Source of the DNA: Rhinopomastus cyanomelas
Taxonomy: Eukaryota; Chordata; Aves; Bucerotiformes; Rhinopomastidae
DNA length: 64,000 nucleotides
Assembly: GCA_013400115.1 (NCBI GenBank)
Contig: VXBP01002290.1
Coordinates: forward strand, 744,001 to 808,000
Reading direction: 5' to 3'
The position numbers and the translations under genes were made by a program. Shown piece after piece: positions 38,601-50,300 of this stretch. Position 1 is the stretch's first letter, and each line of letters starts with the position of its first letter. The notes beneath the pieces were generated by a model that saw only the letters and a list, made by a program, of their open reading frames with translations, did not search any database and was not told the DNA's origin.

Positions 38601-41600
38601 GAAGTGGATGGAGTGGCAGAGATAGAAATCTAAGAACAAAGCTGAAATTGCAAAGAAACCCTAAATTCGTATTTTTTTTATGCTTCCTTGAACACACAAA
38701 AAAAAAAAATCCCACAGGAATGAAGAACTTCTGCTTTAGAAGAGGTGTACATGAGGTTATGTGTGTTAGCTAAGGATCTGCCAGATCAGTCCATCTCACC
38801 TAGTGACAAAAGTAGCCGACTGCAGAGCTGCACAGGAAAAATTCCAGGAGACAGCACTCTCACTCGACAAACAAAGAGCTCACTGGTTAAAACACTGGAG
38901 TTCGTTAATGCTGTCTGCATCTAAAGTCAGAAAAATACTTACTGGTTAATGAAGACCAGCATTTTGGTTCAGGCTAGATGTCAAGGTCTGAATTTCTTAC
39001 TGTTTTGTAAGAATGATACATGTGTAAGACAGAACTGGACACAGGGAAGGAGAAGGCTCGTTCATCCTCTCCTGCTACTAGCTTGTCCCTAGTAAGGGGC
39101 CATCGCAAAGTGCACTGCAATGAGCTGCTTACCTGTTTGCTTTCAAGTTTTTCAGCCTGGCTTCCAAATCGTTGAGCAGATTTATCTTTTTGCAGCACTG
39201 TGAGCAGTAAACATCCAGTAATTCGTTGTTATATATGTGTCTCATTTTTCGGGGTGTTTGACCAGCACTGTTTGCAGGAAAGGAGAGATATTACTGGCTG
39301 TAGTAACCAACTCACAACCCGTTTTTCTCTTGATTGTGTCAGAATCACAGATGAGGGACTTAAGGAACTACCTCTAACTGCAGCTCATCTAACTTAGAGC
39401 TGATAACAGAGGATGCTCATTTTAGGACAAGTCTACCTGTCTGAGTTGAGGCTTTACAAGGGCTGTGCTCTGGAAAGTGGAAAGAATCAGTTTTGGGGAA
39501 CTGAATGAACAGCAAAAGGTATACAGAGTCCATGTGATGCATGTAGCAAAAGCATCTACATTAGTATGTTCCACCACAGCAATGCCCCCCTCTCATCCTG
39601 CACATCTTCCCACTGAGGCCTGGCATGCAACCTGAAAAATCTTTTCTTCAAGAGAAAGACAGGAAGATGAAAAAGAGTGGTCTGGTAAGAAGTTGTCACA
39701 TGAACCCTCTCACATGGTAGGAACCCTATAATGAGGAGGAAGGGAGAAGTGGAAAGGTCTAAGGAGATTACGGTAGCTCTTGGTATGACAAAGAGAAAAT
39801 AAACTCAAAAGAGAACAATCATGGCAGAAGCGCACAGAGCCCCAGGGATGAGAATGGAAAGGGCTGCATAAACCTGAGAAATAGGGAAAGATGGAAGGAC
39901 ACGAGCCACCATCATGGAGGGGCAGTGGAGAGGGGTGTTGGCTCTGCATGCATGGCAGAGGTGACAAGGCTGGACTATGGAACTGCTTGAAACAGGGTAG
40001 CACATGGAGATTGCATGCGGAACAGAGGGATGTGGTAGAACTCATCCTTTGTCAGCAATGAAGCACAAGACCTTTGTGTGCTATTGATCCAAGCAGACAA
40101 AACTAGAGGATCTTTATGCTCAGCTCTTCCCCAACTCTGCTCAGCCATTGCCTTGCTTGGGGAAGGATTTTAAAATCAGCAACTGACTTGGTCACGGTAC
40201 ATAAGAGCTACAGAGACTAAGGTCACGTGCAGAAAACGGGGACTGCAGCAGCATTTCCAGTTTCTAACAGGCAACAGCTACTTGCTGACTTTTTCCAACA
40301 TGTGAAAAGTCAGTATGGATGCTTGTTTCAAACAAAGCCCTGTCTGTATACAGCACTTCACCTTACAGGTATAATGCAAGGGATCTGTACTATCAGAACA
40401 CTAAAGAGAAACAACTCTCTTGCACATCTTCTCTCCAGTGTACCAGGGCAGGTACAGAGCGTTAAGCTGGTTCCCAGTTTGCAGCAGATAACTTCCAATA
40501 TTAGCCCCTAACCGTGAAATCTACCGTCTGCAACAGAAAGAAATCTCTACAGGTGTAACAGTCCAATTATTTCAACAGAACTCAGCAGAGATTATCAGGA
40601 TTAACGTACTTGCTATAGCTCTTACTATTAAATGAAGTCTGTCACTCAGAAACAAGAACACAAACAGAAAACATTTCCTTCAAAGGTGAGAGTCTACATA
40701 ACAAGTGTAAACTCTGGTGTGGTCACTTATGCTCAGAGAAGAACCAAATTGAAATATAGCTTGTTAATGAATAAGGAGCAACCTGGAAGATACAGATGAG
40801 CCAAGGTCAGAGTAGGCGTTGGTTCTGGTCTCATCATCAGGGCATGGGCTACTGGGAGTAAAATCCACATCATCTCCTTCCCCATAGTCTTCAAACTGTT
40901 CTTCATTACTGATCAGAGAGGCGGTGGAATAAGTTGAGAGGTCAGATGCTGCAGAAGGGTTGTGAGGACTTGACCTGAAACAAGAGGTCAACACATCTCG
41001 AAGGCCGACTTTTGATAGCATCTCACCTCATATGGCACCTTCCACCTGTACATCTTGTCCCATCTGAAGTTGTAACCCACTGACTACGTCAAAAAACTCA
41101 AGCGCTAAACAAACCTGATGTGCATTTGACATAGTGCCTTCAAAGACAAGGGCAAAAGAACCTACAAATAAGCTACCTGTGAGACAGCCGGGGGTCAACA
41201 CAACCATTTCACTCTGAAGACCACACCCTGACAGCCCTTAGTCATCATTTCCATGCAGTGGTGAAGACCGCTGCTTATGGGGCTTCTGCTCTGAATGCAG
41301 GAACAGTGCAGACAACTCTCAAACGTGTGGGATAGGGAGAGGAACACGTACAGGACAGAGGCTGTTTCTCTATTCCACGATTGGAATTTCCCAATAATGA
41401 CCATAAACCCTCTCCTAAACCCCAGGAGCTCCAGCCACTGTCTTTTGTGTGGTCAGAAACTTCATCTCATGTCCTCACAGAGTCACTTATGGCACTGCCA
41501 AGAGCCCAGGGCCCCTGCACTCATACAATGCGCTGACTTGTAGAAGCAGATTATTTGACACAAGTTTGTCTGTTGTACAGACAAGCCAGTAAATTCACAT

Positions 41601-44357
41601 ACAAATTCTTATAAACAAACTTTTCCCTAGAAAAAAAGCAAATCTCAGGGCTGAAACACCTGCTCTGCTGGTGACATGCTACAGCCAACACTTTGTGCAG
41701 ACTGGGTTAAGGTTTTCACCCTCTTTGCTTCAGTGCACAGTGCTTTGATGTCTAGCTTTACTAGCAGAGCAGTGGGACAGCAGCTCCCGGCTGATGTTCT
41801 CCAGCAGCTCAACAACATTGCCTGCCAAGCCTCCTCTGAGCCCATCCTGAGCCTCATACCCATGGCCCTGCACTTTGGGAAGCAGGGAGATTCCTCTTCC
41901 TGCAATCCTACCCTCATGAACAGTAAACAAGAGATGCAACAGTGTTCCTTTGGCAATGGTGCAAGCACTGTTTGCATATCCAGTGTTCCTCTGGCGATGG
42001 TGCAAGAGTTATTTGCACATCCCTTCCCTCCAAAAGCAATTAGTAGAAGAGGAAGCCTGCCAATGTTTGAGTTGTATGCTCTTTTGTTTCTCCTGTTTTG
42101 ATGAGATCCATTTATAACCTGAAATTCATTTATCTAATTCACATTAGCAGAAATTAGGGCAAGTCAAACCTGGCACACTATTGAAGGATGAAGATTATGA
42201 AGATAAGAATACTCACACTAGAAACAGATCAAACTTATCTAACGAGGCTCCTTGGCTGGCAGATGGATTGCTGAGAAGATCGTCACACCAACAGCTGTTT
42301 GTAAAGAGCTGCTGTGCCACACACATTGGTAAGTTTTGTGATGATTATGACCTATGTAACAGCAACTGCTGTTTGCATGTCAGTGCTGATGTACCAGGTC
42401 ACTTTACAGAGAAGCTCCTCATAACACTTCCATCAGGAACCAAAGTGAATACCAGTTGGTCTGGGAACATATAAAAGTCCACAAAATCCACTCTCCGGCG
42501 TAACAGCCCTGGAATACCACTACTCAGTAGTCCACTCACGCATTGCCTGGCTGTTTCTCTTATGGCAACTACACAAAGTCATCACTGCTGGACCTACCTA
42601 GCAATGCTTATTAGAAACTTTTAACTGTAGTTATCTCTAAGCTTTGCCAAAATAGTTGGGCTGAAACAGTCTGTACTCAGGATAGGTCCTGAACTCAGAC
42701 TGGACACAGTCTAGAACTTGCATAGTCATTGTCAAAGGAGCTGCTAAAAGCAGCTGAGTTTCCCCATTCTTATACTTCCTGAAGGAAGCTTTCACGTTTG
42801 TACTGGGTTTTTTTTTCCAAACTATTTTGTTCTTCACAACAGGACTTCATAGGGGTGACACAGCTGATCCACAACCTACCTGCCCCTGCAACAAGCAGTT
42901 ACGATGATTTCCCAAGACAAGTCTCTATCCTGTCTTTAACACAACAGAACGAAGCCTCCCCAGTTGTTTCTCCACAGGTTTACCAAAGCTAAGGAGTTCT
43001 CAGAAGACAAACCAGGCTCTATTAGCAGTAGCAGAGTAGTTCTTAGTAGTTCCTGCCCTGCTTAGAAGGAGGGTACAGGATTCTCAGTGGTAGAGCTAGG
43101 AGGAAAGGTGCTCATCACAAACACAGTATGGGTGAAAGTCCATCACCACAAGGACAGGTGCTTGGTAGAACCAGAAACAGTAAGGCAAGATGACAGGTTT
43201 GATAAAGCACTGGTAAGAACTGGAATTATTTTTATAAAGCTTCTGAGATTGCTTAGGCAAATGGGAAAGGTCAGATATCAACTAGCTGAGAGATTCAGAA
43301 GGAAAGAAGCACATGGAGCACCTGAGGACACCCACGAGAAAGAATACCTTAGCTGTGAAAAAAGCTCAATAGGTACAAACCAAGATGACAAGCCAAAACA
43401 AAGAAGGCAGGGCTAGAGGCTTGCAAAGCAAGCCCAGCTGAATCTGACCTGTGGTACTGCATTAAACCAGTTCAGAGCAGGATTAAATCAAGTTGAGTTC
43501 TTTCTCCACCCCAGGTATCCCAGGTACACATCTGGGAGGAGTCAAGTAAGGGTTAGAGACGCTCTTGTGTTAACAACAAACTACGGTTACACGCACATGT
43601 TAGGACATCCTGTGTTAAACACAAGCTACTACTGCACACTAAAGGTTATGGAAAATTAGAAACACACAGAATTAACTTGGTACATGGAGTTGCAAAGCAA
43701 ATCTGAGCCCCCACATCTTCAGATAACTGGATATCTGAAAGACTAAAGCAGCATTCCTCAGCTGACACTGCTTCCAGAAGTGTCTGCTCTCATTTCAGCA
43801 TATGGGAACACAGTAGATCCTAAGTGTTGGGGGATGCTAATTAAGCAATCCATCCTAGAGGGACCCAGTATACTCACTTCAACATGCAACATACAAGTTG
43901 TGCTGAATGCTCACAGAAAATGCCAGAAGGAGCCATCTAAGACCATCTGAGCTGCTTAGAGGTCCTGGACACCTATCTCCCAAAGATTGTAAATGAATAT
44001 TAAGCTTCTAAAACCTTCAGGCATCCTCAAGCTTCCCCTCAGCAGGGATTAGTCACACAAAAGCTCCTTCCTCCCTGGACGTTTTTGCACTTGCCTCAAA
44101 ACAGAGCTGCCCTGGGGCAGAACCACTACTCACTTGTCACCAGGCAGAAATAGGCCACCAAGAACACCATCCTTGTCCTCACTCCGACACACATCAGAGG
44201 CCTCTGAGCTCTGGGCACTCTCAATAGCACTGTCCATGTCAGACTCATGGTGAACCTCTTGCTGTGCTAAAGTCATCGCGTCGTCATCAGGAAAGAGCTC
44301 TGACTCGCTGTAGGCGCTTTCACTGTCCAAGTAGGCACAGTCCTGGATTTCACCACC
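32485..44357 (-). CDS. RAB11FIP4: RAB11FIP4, Rab11 family-interacting protein 4 (12 exons, N-terminus not seen)
   Basis: The class II Rab11-FIP adaptor binds Rab11 and Arf GTPases on recycling endosomes and supports membrane delivery, including at cytokinesis. The coding exons, all on the minus strand, are 44134-44357, 40783-40974, 39133-39267, 37678-37713, 36667-36766, 36262-36365, 35625-35765, 34997-35078, 34613-34750, 33990-34148, 33583-33726 and 32485-32601. All visible junctions are GT-AG and phases match throughout, giving 1572 nt, or 523 codons plus stop. In order, the protein has an acidic, serine-rich region, a conserved cysteine-containing YCSQCC segment, a long coiled coil, and the C-terminal Rab-binding helix with YMDKIILAILDHNPSILE. 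FIP4 is about 640 residues in mammals, so about 115 N-terminal residues with the EF-hands are absent. The paralogue FIP3 is excluded because the coiled-coil and C-terminal sequence follow FIP4 more closely. Confidence 0.96.
33583..33726 (-). CDS. RAB11FIP4: RAB11FIP4 penultimate exon (distal coiled coil)
   Basis: There are 48 codons in phase 0. The exon starts ENQKLRDQNDDLNGQI and ends SASRDE before donor GTAATA. It forms the last part of the coiled coil that leads into the Rab-binding helix. Its acceptor (plus CT at 33727-33728) has a 36-bp perfect palindrome 38-74 nt upstream, around the expected branch-point area. Confidence 0.97.
33765..33800. repeat. Perfect 36-bp palindrome in RAB11FIP4 intron
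   Basis: The half-site TTTTGTAATGAAACTATA is followed at once by its exact reverse complement, with no spacer and no mismatch. The flanking bases (C and A) do not extend the symmetry. It lies in the intron just upstream of the penultimate exon. In RNA it could fold into a stem of up to about 16 pairs, next to the branch-point region. It might also be the remnant of a tiny inverted-repeat element. Confidence 0.95.
33990..34148 (-). CDS. RAB11FIP4: RAB11FIP4 coiled-coil exon
   Basis: There are 53 codons in phase 0, from LIEDLRKELEHLQLYKLECE to HEIKRLKQ. It includes a short basic and serine-rich break (RPGRGRSSSSSLSEF) in the coiled coil, which is typical of FIP4. The donor is CAG|GTGAGT, close to the ideal consensus. 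Confidence 0.97.
34613..34750 (-). CDS. RAB11FIP4: RAB11FIP4 coiled-coil exon
   Basis: There are 46 codons in phase 0, beginning ERQRMSDRLEDTSLRLKDEM and ending KEREATQE before donor GTAGGT. Heptad-like leucine and methionine spacing marks the coiled coil. This segment is among the most conserved parts of FIP4. Confidence 0.97.
34997..35078 (-). CDS. RAB11FIP4: RAB11FIP4 coiled-coil exon
   Basis: The exon is 82 nt: one base completing a split Arg codon, then 27 codons from VQQLEEENGELKN to QTERLDE. Donor GTAACC; acceptor follows a short pyrimidine tract. The length and phases fit its neighbours exactly. Confidence 0.96.
35625..35765 (-). CDS. RAB11FIP4: RAB11FIP4 coiled-coil exon
   Basis: The exon is 141 nt and begins and ends within split codons. 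It reads VHELEELLKDQETSAEQ, then EEEIKRHREAYSKYEKEK, ending ELLNT plus two bases of an Arg codon. The high charge and heptads indicate a coiled coil. Donor AAG|GTAACA. Confidence 0.96.
36262..36365 (-). CDS. RAB11FIP4: RAB11FIP4 coiled-coil exon
   Basis: The exon is 104 nt: 34 codons from VTYLEKKVTELENDNLTNGD to NTQLVH plus two bases. It starts in phase 0 after acceptor CAG, and the donor is CAG|GTAACA. It begins the main coiled coil. Confidence 0.96.
36667..36766 (-). CDS. RAB11FIP4: RAB11FIP4 serine/acidic linker exon
   Basis: The exon is 100 nt: one base of a split Arg codon and 33 codons, reading QLFHNSNFSSSNGSTEDL, then FRDSIDSCDNDITEK. This linker before the coiled coil is rich in Ser, Asn and Asp and is well conserved with mammals. 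The donor is AAG|GTGAGA. Confidence 0.96.
37298..37335. repeat. 19-bp tandem duplication (two copies)
   Basis: ATTAAACAGGTGCTCTTGC (37298-37316) is followed directly by ATTAAACAGGTGCCATTGC (37317-37335), with two differences. It lies in the RAB11FIP4 intron between the exons ending at 37678 and 36766. Each copy holds an E-box CAGGTG. Confidence 0.9.
37678..37713 (-). CDS. RAB11FIP4: RAB11FIP4 36-nt micro-exon with tandem acceptor
   Basis: The exon encodes SPNRKISSTAFGR when the split codons at both ends are counted. Its acceptor AG is at plus 37714-37715 after a good pyrimidine tract. A second AG, nine bases into the exon, would shorten it to 27 nt and drop Ser-Pro-Asn without a frame shift. 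I chose the longer form because the mammalian protein, as I recall it, contains SPN here. Confidence 0.92.
39133..39267 (-). CDS. RAB11FIP4: RAB11FIP4 exon with YCSQCC segment
   Basis: The exon is 135 nt, with split codons at both ends. It reads AGQTPRKMRHIYNNELLDVY, then CSQCCKKINLLNDLEARLKN, and ends LKAN. The paired cysteines and the NLLNDLEARL helix are characteristic of class II FIPs. The acceptor follows a T/C-rich tract and the donor is CAG|GTAAGC. Confidence 0.95.
40783..40974 (-). CDS. RAB11FIP4: RAB11FIP4 acidic exon
   Basis: The exon is 192 nt, with split codons at both ends. It reads SSPHNPSAASDLSTYSTASL, ISNEEQFEDYGEGDDVDF, TPSSPCPDDETRTNAYSD and LGSSVSS. It is acidic and probably disordered. 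Its donor GTTGCT is weaker than the others, but the phase is correct and it joins exactly to the next exon. Confidence 0.95.
41941..42022. repeat. 41-bp tandem duplication (two copies)
   Basis: AGTGTTCCTTTGGCAATGG... (41941-41981) is repeated directly at 41982-42022 with several substitutions, so the duplication is not recent. Each copy contains GGTGCAAG and TTTGCAYATCC. It is in the intron between the first two visible RAB11FIP4 exons. The first copy contains an octamer-like TTTGCATA. Confidence 0.92.
44134..44357 (-). CDS. RAB11FIP4: First recognisable RAB11FIP4 exon (acidic region)
   Basis: The exon is 224 nt: phase 0 at its start, 74 codons plus two bases. It reads GGEIQDCAYLDSESAYSESE, LFPDDDAMTLAQQEVHHESD, and ends GVLGGLFLPGD. 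It matches the FIP4 region just after the EF-hands, with FPxDxxAMTLA and GGLFLPxDK as the clearest anchors. Upstream exons should encode the EF-hands. I could not find a convincing one in the remaining 19.6 kb, which points to a long intron. Confidence 0.94.
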
Positions 44358-47300
44358 CTGGCAAGAGAAGAACCAGGAGTCAGTACAGATCATTCTCTTC
44401 TTTAGGAGCAGCACAACACCCAGGTATAAAATGCAGTCAGGTTTTTTTACTATTAAAATGCAGTTCAAGTCATAAATATTCTCAAGATTTTACAATGAGA
44501 AGAGAAAACCTTTGGAGGATCATACAGTAGGTCACCAGTACCTAGTCCTGTAGTTAATACTATCAACTAAACAAAAGCAACCCAGAAAATCTCAACAGTT
44601 TACTCTGTCAGAGCAGACAGGTGTTGAAACATTTACGGTAAGTCTTGATGACAATCAAAGGTGTAAGAGCAGGAAAAAAAAAAGGCTAAGCCATCTGTTC
44701 CTTCTTCTCAGAACCTCACATCTTGATTACGTATCAGCTAAAATAAGACGTCATTCTCATAATTTGACAATCGCTGTTTGTCCCCTCCCTCCCCTTCTTG
44801 CCCCTTGAATGCTCATGGCAGCCAAGACAAGCTGTTTTCTATTTGCTTGTCACTGAGGGACAATTAAAAATTCTTAACTGAAATCATAAAGCCTAAGATT
44901 TTACCCTGTCCTTTGGTAGATACAACACAACCCTGCTTTGACGACTCCCATTCAGTGTGACACAAGTCACTCATTACTCCAGAGTGAGTCCTGCAACTGA
45001 CTCACAGCTCCACTCCAAGCTCACCTGTGAGCTCAACAGGCACCTACTGCCAGTGAGTGAAAACAGTTGTGCATGTAAGGCTTCCTTCACTGGCACAAGT
45101 TACAAAGCATTGTGTTCACAAACACGCCTTTTAGACCCAAATGTCAGCCCACCCAGCTCCTTCCTCAGCGATCCCAAGCACTGGCAGCTCTTGCAGCAGC
45201 AGCTCTCCGAGCGATGACCTGCACCCTCCGGTCACACCTATGTTAGGGCCACAGAGGTTTAAACCCCCTTCTGCAGAACTAGTTAGTGATATTCCATGCT
45301 GAGGACACCCAACTTTTCTTCATGAGAAGAGGGAGGCAGAAGCTGCAGCTTTTTGAGATCTGCAGAAATGGCCACTAAAAATGCAGGTCTCACCTTCCAT
45401 GTTTTCCTGAAACACCAATTTAAATGGCTGAAAGCTCCTAACGTGCAGAGATTTAAGAAATTCAAAAGAACCCCATCTGCTCAAACCTAGTGAACTCAAG
45501 AACAGATAGGCAGTCAGGACTGCTTTACCTGCACTGTCTGAATATCTAGACACATAGTCGGAGCAGTATCTGGATGCATTTCCAGCTGAGATTTCAACAG
45601 GTCTTCCAGATATACAAGTGATAGCAATAGACCCTTCAGCACTACACAATAAATAGCACACATATCCTTCTACTTTTCCATGCCAGTCTCATTAAGCCTG
45701 AACTTTTCCTTAGGTTCCACTCCAAGAGACGTCCAACAGGATTTATTCTTGGTTGGTGCCTTCTAGTATTTATTGAAGCCATGCTGCTTCATGCAATCGA
45801 GTTTACAGCTCCGAGCCACAGCACCTTCAGCACAGCCACGACTCTCCATCTGCAGGAGCTGATGGTTTGGCAGGTCAGACACCAGCCATGAACCTAGTGT
45901 AGCCTCAGGTTCTTCAGAGCCTGCATCTTGCATCCTCCCAAGCAAACAGGAATAATGACACTTGCTCTTTGCAAAGTACTTTAGGATCTACAGATAGACA
46001 GCAGGTGCAGTCAGACTTTTTTTGGTAGTAGCTGAAAAAGTAAAGATTGTTAGGAGCGATTAAGATGTTTCAGAAGTATCCAGGAGTGTTTGTTTACCTA
46101 ACGTTTCCCCAAAGTTTCCTCCTGCACACTAAGCCCCACAGACAGACCTCCTGGTTCTCTTCACATGTTTAATACAATAAAGCCCTTACTGCTGCTACGG
46201 AATTGCACCAGCAGACAAAAGCCTGATCCAGGAGGGAAAGGGAGAGGCATTGGGATCCCTCAAGTAGGGCTTTGCAAATCAGGAGAGGAAAGGAAGAAAT
46301 AGCTCTTGTCCAGCCCTACATCCCAATTAGCACATCTTTTTCAGCCGGCTTGGAGATATCTCTGCTTAAGTAGAAAGTTTTTACAGCAGGAAAATCTCAC
46401 TGGCATTAAACAAATTAACACAAGTAAAGGTCAAGAAGATCATAAAAGGCTCCTTTTTTCTTCCCTGCAGGCAACACCCAACGTTTGCTTTTGCTAATAA
46501 TAGGAACTTAGATGGTTTTTGAAAAAAGTCCATCAGCAACTAAACTGTGCAGTGTCATCTATAAAGGCAAAAGGCTCACTTTTCTTTCCTATTACTTTCT
46601 GACAGCCTGTCACATACTTATTTGTGTTACAGTTCTGATCTCCAGCTACAGCCCAGGCACCCATGCTGGTCAGTACTCCAGATTCTTTTCTGAAAAGAGC
46701 AATTGCTCTGCTCCCAAAATTTAACTTCTAAGCCCTATGGAAGAAAAAAAATTAGAAAAATAAATTAACTTTTGGAAGCAGTGACCCATCATAAGCCTGA
46801 ACACCTGCTTTACAGTTTCTAAATGACCCACTGCAAGACCAGGAACCCTACCTGCTGAACTGGTCCCTGAGCTGTGGGGAGCTCACAGACAGGTGGGCGT
46901 GGGGCAAGTGAAGAACACGAGCCATCCAAGCTCCTTTGAGGAGCATCTCCTCAGTTGTCATCTGCTTCCTCACCACAGGAAAAGCAGATGCCCACATCAT
47001 GTCCTGTGCTGCCAGGCCCTCTTGTTCACAAATGTGGCAACTTCCCCACAGTCATGCACAAAGAGTAGTTAGGAAGCGCATGTCAGCTGCAATTCTGAGG
47101 ACCTTGTTAGAAGTGAATTCAATCCACAGTCTGCTCTTATCACTCTATTCTTTTCCCTCATCCTGATGAACAAAGCTCAACTTATCACAACCTGGCAGCC
47201 AAATCACCCACAGAACCCTCAGCCCTTTCAAAGCATATGATCCTGCCAGGGAGGCTCAGCTCCAGCTGCTTACTCATGCTTTTCAGTGCTCAAGATCCAT

Positions 47301-50300
47301 CTAAAACCAGTGCTAAAGATCAGTTCCAGTGAGATGGATGGAAACTAGGGTCAGTGACAGCCACCTGGGATAGAGCCTGTGTGACTGTCTTCTGTGGTGA
47401 AGAACTACATGCTTAGCCAACAAACTTTATAAGTTATGGGGCAGGGAATCACTACACTCCAAACCCTGCAATGTTTCCAGGCAAAGAACAGCTCAGCACA
47501 GAGCTCTGGTACCACCATCGAGGAGTCTCTTCAGCTCCCTATGGAACTAACCTCCAGTGCCACTGTCACAACTACTCAGTGAAGCCTTTCCCTCTGTGTC
47601 CTAAATAACTAGTATAAGAAAATAGATAAAACACCTTTAAAATAAATAATAGGGGGATTAAGAAAGCTACAAGGGGAAGTCAGAACTGGGACTAGTAAAC
47701 AAAGTAGATGCATCCACACCTCTTGACTAAAGCCATAAGATATTTGATGCTGTAATCGCTCAAGGTGTCTTACACGACCATCCTCCCTGTGGTGCCACCC
47801 AGCACACCCTGCCTACAGGCCACACCTAAGGAAATTAAACTTCTATTAAAAAAAAAAAGAAAAAGAAAAAAGAAAAGGCTGATGGGGCTGACTGCACAGC
47901 TAAGCTCTCATATTATTCCTCCAAAGTTTAGGTATCTACAGTATTTCATGTGCTAAATTAAAGGCTGGCAAGAATAAATGGTATTCAGGTAGCTATAAAA
48001 GAGCTAATGAGTTTAAACAGCATTTTAAAGAGTAGAAGACACTTTTATCCTGAGTCATTTGTTTTCAGCATAGAAGCCATTAGCTGAAACCAGTAAGACA
48101 ATGAGGTTCTGACAACCTGCACATGAATCATTCTGTTTTTCACTCCGCTAGGCAGTTCCCTTCTTTGTGGGGTGAGAAAAGAGATGAAGTTGCTGCTTAT
48201 CATCTTGGAAGATGCACATTAAAAAATCCCAAACAATGAGTATTAAAACATCACCAACAGAACAGAGAAAGTACTTTGCACTTTATCTAATCGGATGCTC
48301 AAGATAAGTCCAAGTGCTTCACAGGCAGCCAGCCAGGGCTTGTGCAGCCACTGCTGAATATTCAGCAATAGTCTGCTCTATAGAAGCACCTGCTGCCCGA
48401 AGATCCAAGGCCACTTCACAGAAACTAATGAATTCGCTTCCTCGAAAGAGGCAATTGTGCGGCTGCATTGAAGGCAGATGAGTAAGCACTGCCTTGCCTT
48501 TGCACAGCCACCCCAGACAGGAGCAGGAGCCAGAAGACAGCCATTCCCATGGATTCCTCTGATCCTTGTGGGGCAGGAAAGCCGCAGCAGCATTAGGTGG
48601 GTATGGGAACAGGGCTCTGCCTTGCCCTGCAGTGACCTGGCTGGGCTTTCCCAAGTCGGAAGCAGTCCCTAAAATATGCACATATGGCAGCTGTAACTTG
48701 GCTGACAGACAAGCTGCATGATAGGCTGAAGAGCAAACCTAGTTAAATTTGCTCCCTTCAGCCAGCACCCAGACACTTCAACAACCTCCCAGTATTCCAG
48801 GAGGAAAAGAGGACCCAAGCCTTCCACAACTGGGCTATGTGATTCTTGAGAGCTGGAACCATCACACACACATCCAGCAATGAGAAACGCCATAAGCACA
48901 CCAGCCATGGTACTTGCTTCATTCATGGCCCTGGCCAGCTGATTCTGCTATCCATGGAACAGATCCAAGACAGAGTCAAGCCTCTGCACATTCTCCATCC
49001 TGTTTCTACACAGCAGAAGTGCAGAAGTCACATCACCACAAGTCGAAGGGAAGAGGCTCCCCACGGAGGTGTGGCCAGGTGTGGCAGTCTCAGATGAAAC
49101 CTACTGACTGTTGTTGCATCCTCACCACAGAGAAATGCAGGGAGGCTCTCATTTTTTTTTAAGCTGGCACTGCATTTGGGAGGCCAGTCCTCTGCAATAA
49201 CTGGGTAATAGAGGGGTGTGAATCCTTTCTCAATAAAGTATTTTAGAAATAAACCGTTTCCTTTACAAAGGTTTGCACATTCATACCAAGTGAGCTATGA
49301 ACTTTTTTAAGCACAGATTTTCCCCCTTTTCAGCTGTCAGGCAGAGGTGGGGAGATGCTGATTTGCCCTTTGAACAGGAGAAACCACAGAAGAGGAAAAT
49401 GCAGAAGCACTGACACCACATTTCTGCATCTGTGTCCACCAGGGAGCTAAGCAAATGGCTGCCAGTCTCACTCACACAGCCCTTGGGTCTCCATGTGCAG
49501 CAACAGAACTTGCAGGGAAGCTGAGGGAGGAGGAAGGAAGGCATGGAAACTGCTTCTGTCTCCTGCTGCAGTGTGGAAGAACATCAAGTCTTTCCACAAA
49601 GGTGGGAGTCTGAAATCTCTCAGAGTTAAGAGATCAATGTGCAGTGTAGTTATTTTTCCAAGCTGTTCAAATAAGGAGCTATTTTAGGGCCACGAGTCAG
49701 TTTGTTCAATGCAACAATTTCCTCTGTTTAGTTTACTTTAATATTGGAAGCTCAGTCTAAAGCAAAGCTTCACACACTGTTGCTGTGGATATTGGAAGGG
49801 GCTTCTAGGACTCCCTAGGAGCAAGTTAATTCCCAAGATTCAAATCTAGGGGCTCAAGTGCTGGACAGCCTCCTGAAAAGCTGGTGGAGAGTCCCCAGAC
49901 AGAGGGCAAGATCTGCCAGTACCGCTGAGCACCAGCAGCCTCCGATTCCTTCAGAAGGTAACAACCCCATGTCACACAGCCATGCCATTCAAGTACAATG
50001 GGGTTTGACTCCAAGACCAAGCTTCAGCTCCTGGGCTGTTCCTGCTGAACCACACAAGCAGAGGGCCCAGGGGTTCTGAAAGGCTGCTTTGTGCTCTGGA
50101 TAGGAAGCTTGCAGTGAAGCGCCTTGGTGCATTTTCAAGACAGAGAAAGGCTACGCAGAGCCTGGAGCCAGGCAGGGAACGGCAGGAGGCAGAGTGTTTA
50201 CCCTCTGCTACCTGTCACTTTAATTGGCCGTAATGGACGTGCCAGACCTCGTCATGCACAGGGTCCAGATCCAAGCACTCCTTTTCACAGATCATTGCTT

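Larger units (their letters stand above)
32602..44133 (-). other. RAB11FIP4 introns
   Basis: The eleven introns between the listed exons hold no other gene that I recognise. The larger ones (40975-44133, 39268-40782, 37714-39132, 36767-37677, 32602-33582) carry only short open frames and poly-A runs, such as near 38699-38709. No CR1 copy is evident inside them, unlike the flanks. The 36-bp palindrome and the 19-bp and 41-bp duplications are listed separately. Confidence 0.7.

Noticed and set aside
45532..45640. Possible RAB11FIP4 exon on the minus strand with donor GTGCAG|GTAAAG and peptide …EDLLKSQLEMHPD…
   Set aside because: The resemblance to the expected CEELLKDVLSVES segment is slight, while that segment is nearly invariant between FIP3 and FIP4. 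I take it as chance.
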